A DNA stretch of 8,327 bases from G020353235 sp035528295 (GTDB lineage: Bacteria; Chloroflexota; Dehalococcoidia; Dehalococcoidales; JAUYDJ01): the NCBI GenBank assembly GCA_035528295.1, contig DATKYY010000055.1:1-8327 (forward strand). The letters run 5' to 3'. Made by a program: the position numbers and the translations under genes. The notes beneath the pieces are model-generated. The model was not told where the DNA came from. It searched no databases and saw nothing but the letters and a program-made list of their open reading frames with translations. Shown piece by piece: positions 5,141 through 8,327 of this stretch (position 1 is the stretch's first letter; every line of letters begins with the position of its first letter).

Positions 5141-7879
5141 CTATTCACGGCTTTCGTCACCAACCAGGACCGGTGCCGGCTGCATCAGCTTCTCTTCGGA
5201 CCTGATGGTAATCTCCTCGTCTCCCACGTCAACCACAACCGAGGAGATGAAGCTCTGCGTCTTTATTTGAGCCGTAAAGCCAAAGTTGTCCTTGACAATG
5301 GTCTCTATCTGAGTCTTCAGCTCATGAGCCTTCAATTCCTTAGCAGTGCTAATGAGCAGCAAATCTTCCGACCTGTCTACGCCCAGCACGCCCTTGATTC
5401 TTTTGATGGCATTACCGATGGTCTCAATGGTGGTGGTATCAAGGCTGACCGTGGGAGCCTCAGCTCTCTTGATGCCGATCTCAAAGACACGGTCGAAGAC
5501 CTTGAACTCACCCCGGAGTATGTCCTCGGAGAGTTTATTCTCAACCGTATTTTGAATTACCCGGCGCAGCGGGCGGGCTCCGAAGACCTCATCATAGCCC
5601 TTTTCACCGAGAAAGTCTTTGGCGGCTTCGGTTACCTTCAGCTTTATTTCTCTTTCGGCAAGTTGACTGGATACCGTGCTAAGCATCAGGTCAACAATCT
5701 TGCGGATATGCTCTTTGTTCAGGGCGTGGAAGACAACCACGCCATCAATACGGTTGAGAAATTCAGGGCGGAAGGCTTTCTTCAGTTCACCGAGCAGCTT
5801 CTCCTTCATCTTCTCGTAGGCAAGCTGCTGTGTCTTGGCTTCATCGGTGTGTGAGGTGAAACCGATGGTGCTTCCCTTCTTTATGAGCTCGGCGCCGATA
5901 TTGCTGGTCATGACAATGATGCTGTTGCGGAAGTCAACACGGCGCCCCTTGGCGTCGGTCAGGTGACCATCGTCAAAAATCTGAAGCAGTATATTGAACA
6001 CATCGGTGTGGGCCTTTTCAATTTCATCAAGCAGGATGACGCAGTACGATTTACGCCGTACTGCCTCGGTCAGTTGTCCCCCTTCTTCATAGCCGACATA
6101 TCCCGGTGGTGCTCCCACCAGTCTGGCTACGGTGTGTTTTTCCATAAACTCGGACATATCAAGTCTGATGAGGGCGTCCTCGCTGCCAAACATAAACTCA
6201 GCCAGGGCTCTGACCAGCTCTGTCTTGCCCACCCCGGTTGGTCCCAGAAAGATGAAGTTACCGATGGGGTGTCGCGGGTCCTTGAGCCCGGCTCGGGCTC
6301 GCCTTAATGCCTTGGCAATGGTATTTAGCGCCTCATCCTGACCGACGATGCGTTGATGGATTACCTCTTCCATCTGGAGCAGACGGCCGGTTTCCTCTTC
6401 GGCTAGCTGCACCACCGGCACCCCGGTCCACATGTTAACCACTTCGGCGATATCCTCTGCCTTCACCACCACTTCCTCTTGTTGCTGCTTAATCTGCCAC
6501 TCAGTTTCCAGTTGCTTTATTTTGTCCTGCACCTGGATCTCCTGCTGGCGCTTTTCGGCAGCAAGTTCATACTGTTGAGAGGCCAGCGCCTCGTCTTTGT
6601 CCTTGCGCACTGCCTCCTCAAGCTGTCTGGCTTCCTTCAGCGTAATCGGTACCGCCCGGTGTCTGATTCTTACCCGTGAGGCGGCCTCATCAATGAGGTC
6701 AATCGCCTTATCGGGGAGGAAGCGGTCGGGTATATATCTCGCCGCCAGCGTGGCTGCCTTGCTTATGGCTTCATCACTGATGGTTAGCCGGTGATGCTCC
6801 TCATAGCGTCCCTTAATGCCGTGTAGAATCTCCAGGGTTTGCTCTATGGTCGGCTCTTCTACCAGAATCGGCTGGAAACGCCGCTCCAGGGCGGCATCCC
6901 GTTCTACATGCTTGCGGTAATCATCCAGGGTGGTCGCCCCGATGCACTGTACCTCTCCTCGGGAGAGCGACGGTTTCAGGATATTGGCGGCATCGACGGC
7001 TCCCTCAGCGGCGCCGGCACCGACCATGGTGTGGAATTCGTCGATAAAGAGGACGCAGTTGCCCGAGGTTTTTATCTCTTCAATGACCTTCTTCAGGCGC
7101 TCTTCAAACTCACCGCGGTATTTGGTTCCGGCGACCAGCGCCCCCATGTCCAGGGTAACCAGTCTTTTCCCCTCTAAAGTCTCGGGGACATCACCGGCGA
7201 CAATGCGGTGCGCCAGACCTTCCACAATGGCGGTCTTGCCAACTCCTGGCTCGCCGATGAGGGCAGGGTTGTTTTTGGTGCGGCGGCTCAGTATCTGAAT
7301 TACCCGCTCAATCTCCTTGAAGCGCCCGATGACGGGGTCAAGTTTCTCGGCGCGTGCCGCCGCGGTAAGGTCAATGCCTAGCTGGTCGAGGGCCGGCGTG
7401 CGGCTGGTACTGCGGGCAAATCGGGAGCGGGGTATCCCTTCGCTGAGGATATGGAGGGTCTCGGTGCGCGCCCGTTCCAGGGTGACACCAAAGTTGTCCA
7501 GTACGGATGAGGCCACCCCGCCGGTTTCGCGGAGCAGTCCCAGTAAGAGGTGTTCAGTGCCGATGTAATTATGACCGAGGTGGCGGGCTTCATCTATGGC
7601 CAGTTCAATGACTCTCTTGGCTCGGGGAGTAAGCCCGGTCTCACCGGTGAGCGGTTTCTGGCCCTGCCCGACAATGAAATCTACGGCGGAGCGCACCTTA
7701 TTCAGGGCTACGCCCAGTTTGGTGAGCACCTTGGCGCCAACGCCCTCTTCCTCCCGCACCAGACCGAGCAGGATATGCTCGGTATCAATGTAGGAATGGT
7801 TAAGGTGCTCTGCCTCTTCCTGGGCTAAGGTGAGAACCCGGCGAGCCCGCTCCGAAAATTTCTCAAATCGGCTAGTCAT
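5141..7879 (-). CDS. clpC: ATP-dependent Clp protease unfoldase subunit ClpC with C-terminal extension
   Basis: ClpC is a cytosolic AAA+ hexamer that unfolds proteins and feeds them to ClpP. Domains in order: two Clp N repeats (1-145); AAA1 with Walker A GEPGVGKT (209-216), Walker B ending D280-E281, pore loop KYRG (253-256) and Arg fingers R333/R334; a UVR-like middle coiled coil (about 415-465), the ClpC hallmark; AAA2 with GPTGVGKT (546-553), LLDE (616-619), pore loop GYVG (593-596) and sensor 2 GARPLRR (767-773). An IGF tripeptide (672-674) is the expected ClpP-docking loop. The protein has 912 residues against about 810-830 for typical ClpC. The extra part is at the C-terminus (about 807-912), predicted by eye as beta-alpha-beta-beta-alpha-beta. 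The ATG at 7879 is chosen over a TTG eight codons upstream because GAGG lies 7 bases before it. A strong own promoter precedes it; clpP is not in the window. Confidence 0.97.
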   Translation of the reverse strand: MTSRFEKFSERARRVLTLAQEEAEHLNHSYIDTEHILLGLVREEEGVGAKVLTKLGVALNKVRSAVDFIVGQGQKPLTGETGLTPRAKRVIELAIDEARHLGHNYIGTEHLLLGLLRETGGVASSVLDNFGVTLERARTETLHILSEGIPRSRFARSTSRTPALDQLGIDLTAAARAEKLDPVIGRFKEIERVIQILSRRTKNNPALIGEPGVGKTAIVEGLAHRIVAGDVPETLEGKRLVTLDMGALVAGTKYRGEFEERLKKVIEEIKTSGNCVLFIDEFHTMVGAGAAEGAVDAANILKPSLSRGEVQCIGATTLDDYRKHVERDAALERRFQPILVEEPTIEQTLEILHGIKGRYEEHHRLTISDEAISKAATLAARYIPDRFLPDKAIDLIDEAASRVRIRHRAVPITLKEARQLEEAVRKDKDEALASQQYELAAEKRQQEIQVQDKIKQLETEWQIKQQQEEVVVKAEDIAEVVNMWTGVPVVQLAEEETGRLLQMEEVIHQRIVGQDEALNTIAKALRRARAGLKDPRHPIGNFIFLGPTGVGKTELVRALAEFMFGSEDALIRLDMSEFMEKHTVARLVGAPPGYVGYEEGGQLTEAVRRKSYCVILLDEIEKAHTDVFNILLQIFDDGHLTDAKGRRVDFRNSIIVMTSNIGAELIKKGSTIGFTSHTDEAKTQQLAYEKMKEKLLGELKKAFRPEFLNRIDGVVVFHALNKEHIRKIVDLMLSTVSSQLAEREIKLKVTEAAKDFLGEKGYDEVFGARPLRRVIQNTVENKLSEDILRGEFKVFDRVFEIGIKRAEAPTVSLDTTTIETIGNAIKRIKGVLGVDRSEDLLLISTAKELKAHELKTQIETIVKDNFGFTAQIKTQSFISSVVVDVGDEEITIRSEEKLMQPAPVLVGDESRE

Positions 7880-7905
7880 CTTTGCGCCTCGGTTTACCTC
7901 CAAAT

Positions 7906-7934
7906 ATTATAGTGTAACTTAGGGCAAAGGTCAA
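7906..7934 (-). promoter_or_regulatory. Near-consensus sigma70 promoter of clpC
   Basis: On the minus strand TTGACC (7934-7929) and a perfect TATAAT (7911-7906) are separated by exactly 17 bases. Transcription would start near 7899, giving a leader of about 20 bases to the ATG at 7879. It sits in the 74-base gap between the 5S rRNA gene and clpC. The -35 lies within two abutting plus-strand heptads, GGGCAAA and GGTCAAA (7922-7935), possibly an operator. No CIRCE element (HrcA site) is visible. Confidence 0.8.
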
Positions 7935-7953
7935 AACTAGGCTTGAGTGAGTC

Positions 7954-8072
7954 CCCTGGCAGTGGCATATTTTCCACAAAGAGTTGCCTCTCAAGTATCG
8001 TCTGCGCTGGGGCGTTTCACTGCCGTGTTCGGGATGGGAACGGGTGGTGCCACCCCGCTCTAACCACCAGAA
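7954..8072 (-). rRNA. rrf: 5S ribosomal RNA
   Basis: On the minus strand this stretch reads as a complete 5S rRNA of about 119 bases. The conserved core CCCATCCCGAACACGGCAG and GTGAAACGCCCCAGCGC is present, and the ends close helix I: CTGGTGG (8070-8064) with CTGCCAG (7962-7956), including two G-U pairs. Exact ends are uncertain by two or three bases. No 23S or 16S sequence lies in the 255 bases upstream, and an intrinsic terminator plus a possible promoter stand in front, so the gene may be transcribed alone. No clear terminator hairpin follows before the clpC promoter. Confidence 0.95.
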
Positions 8073-8084
8073 GACTCAATTGCT

Positions 8085-8093
8085 ATTCTAACA
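8085..8093 (-). promoter_or_regulatory. Candidate extended -10 promoter of 5S rRNA
   Basis: On the minus strand TGTTAGAAT (8093-8085) is an extended -10 with five of six bases of TATAAT. It ends about 12 bases before the 5S 5' end, so a transcript starting there would need only a few bases removed. The -35 region is pyrimidine-rich and poor. The terminator at 8193-8226 upstream supports a separate transcription unit. Confidence 0.4.
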
Positions 8094-8122
8094 CACTACT
8101 TCAGAAAAGAAAAGAACCCAAG

Positions 8123-8140
8123 CTCTTATTCCTCTTATTC
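8123..8140. repeat. Two tandem copies of a 9-base unit
   Basis: CTCTTATTC occurs twice without a gap (8123-8131 and 8132-8140). On the minus strand it lies upstream of the 5S promoter, next to the REP-like palindrome. Its role is unknown and chance is possible. Confidence 0.5.
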
Positions 8141-8157
8141 TACCTCACCCCCTGTGT

Positions 8158-8192
8158 CCCCCTCTCCTTACGAGGTGTCAAAGGAGAGGGGG
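8158..8192. repeat. REP-like palindrome upstream of 5S rRNA
   Basis: CCCCCTCTCCTT (8158-8169) and AAGGAGAGGGGG (8181-8192) form a perfect 12-bp stem with an 11-base loop, preceded by CCTCACCCCC (8143-8152). A CTCACCCC lead-in plus a CCCCTCTCC palindrome is the look of dispersed REP-type repeats found in intergenic regions of many bacteria. Neither strand has a U-tract directly after the stem, so it is not a standard terminator. Copy number in the genome cannot be seen from this window. Confidence 0.6.
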
Positions 8193-8226
8193 AAGAAAAA
8201 GAAAAGAGGGGCTTAAAAGCCCCCTC
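8193..8226 (-). terminator. Intrinsic terminator upstream of the 5S rRNA gene
   Basis: On the minus strand GGGGCT (8223-8218) pairs with AGCCCC (8213-8208) around a 4-base loop. Two more pairs at the base are possible past one bulged base (8224). A long T-rich tract, TTTTCTTTTTCTT (8205-8193), follows directly. It would end a transcript coming from beyond the right edge. The 100 bases to its right show no recognisable gene. Confidence 0.7.
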
Positions 8227-8327
8227 CTAGATATTATTTTGAGGTTGCTTTGATGTGGATTCTTGGATAAACTAACTACGGTATGAATGGTTACAGTTCA
8301 AAAATATTGTCTCACGAGCTTTCTAAG

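Noticed and set aside
5267..5854. 195-codon plus-strand open frame
   Set aside because: It is antisense to the conserved AAA2 and C-terminal part of clpC and shows no family features.
7880..7903. Longer clpC start at TTG 7903 (920 residues)
   Set aside because: The eight extra residues are not family-like; the ATG at 7879 has GAGG at good spacing, and the TTG falls almost at the predicted transcript start.
7943..8230. 95-codon plus-strand open frame
   Set aside because: It runs across the 5S rRNA gene, the REP-like palindrome and the terminator, so it is not a real gene.
8283..8327. Open frames at the right edge (ATG at 8283 and 8287, plus strand)
   Set aside because: Only about 15 codons are visible, no Shine-Dalgarno precedes them, and only a weak promoter-like pair (TTGCTT, TAAACT) is upstream. 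A gene start cannot be supported.
8231..8327. Possible 3' end of 23S rRNA upstream of 5S
   Set aside because: The conserved 23S end sequence was looked for on the minus strand and not found; no gene could be assigned to this stretch.

Overview
The window looks like a core chromosomal segment of a Chloroflexota bacterium, most likely an uncultured member of the Dehalococcoidia. The reason is gene order. From memory (not checked), Dehalococcoides carries 5S rRNA, clpC, radA, ispD in one direction, and the same four appear here in that order on the minus strand. Coding GC is moderately high, and GTG/TTG starts are used alongside ATG. The lineage is an inference from synteny.

Layout, reading right to left along the minus strand: an unassigned right edge; an intrinsic terminator (8193-8226); a REP-like palindrome; a 5S rRNA gene (about 8072-7954) with its own extended -10; a near-consensus sigma70 promoter and clpC (7879-5141). 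Next comes a compact four-gene cluster: a free-standing biotin carrier (5047-4826), a 43-residue gamma-type membrane subunit (4796-4665), the beta subunit of a Na+-translocating decarboxylase (4661-3519) and an ArsB/NhaD/SLC13-type permease (3463-2132). A 13-bp terminator hairpin (2060-2025) closes it. RadA (1991-609) and the start of ispD (124 to the left edge) follow. One small cupin gene (224-553) runs the other way between radA and ispD, and its likely terminator lies inside the 3' end of radA.

Functionally, the window joins housekeeping genes (5S rRNA, the Clp unfoldase, RadA recombination helicase, the MEP isoprenoid enzyme IspD) to what looks like an energy-conserving module. In the known oxaloacetate, methylmalonyl-CoA and glutaconyl-CoA decarboxylases, a carboxyltransferase moves CO2 to the biotin carrier, and the beta subunit decarboxylates carboxybiotin while exporting Na+. 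The carboxyltransferase is absent here, so it must lie elsewhere or be shared. The neighbouring permease may import the acid substrate or use the Na+ gradient.

The most unusual points are a roughly 105-residue C-terminal extension on ClpC that reads like a ferredoxin/HMA-type fold without metal cysteines, the alpha-less pump cluster with a minimal gamma subunit, overlapping alternative hairpins between clpC and the biotin-carrier gene, and the terminator embedded in radA. No tRNA, insertion sequence, CRISPR array or phage gene was seen. The 255 bases right of the 5S gene hold only regulatory and repeat structures.
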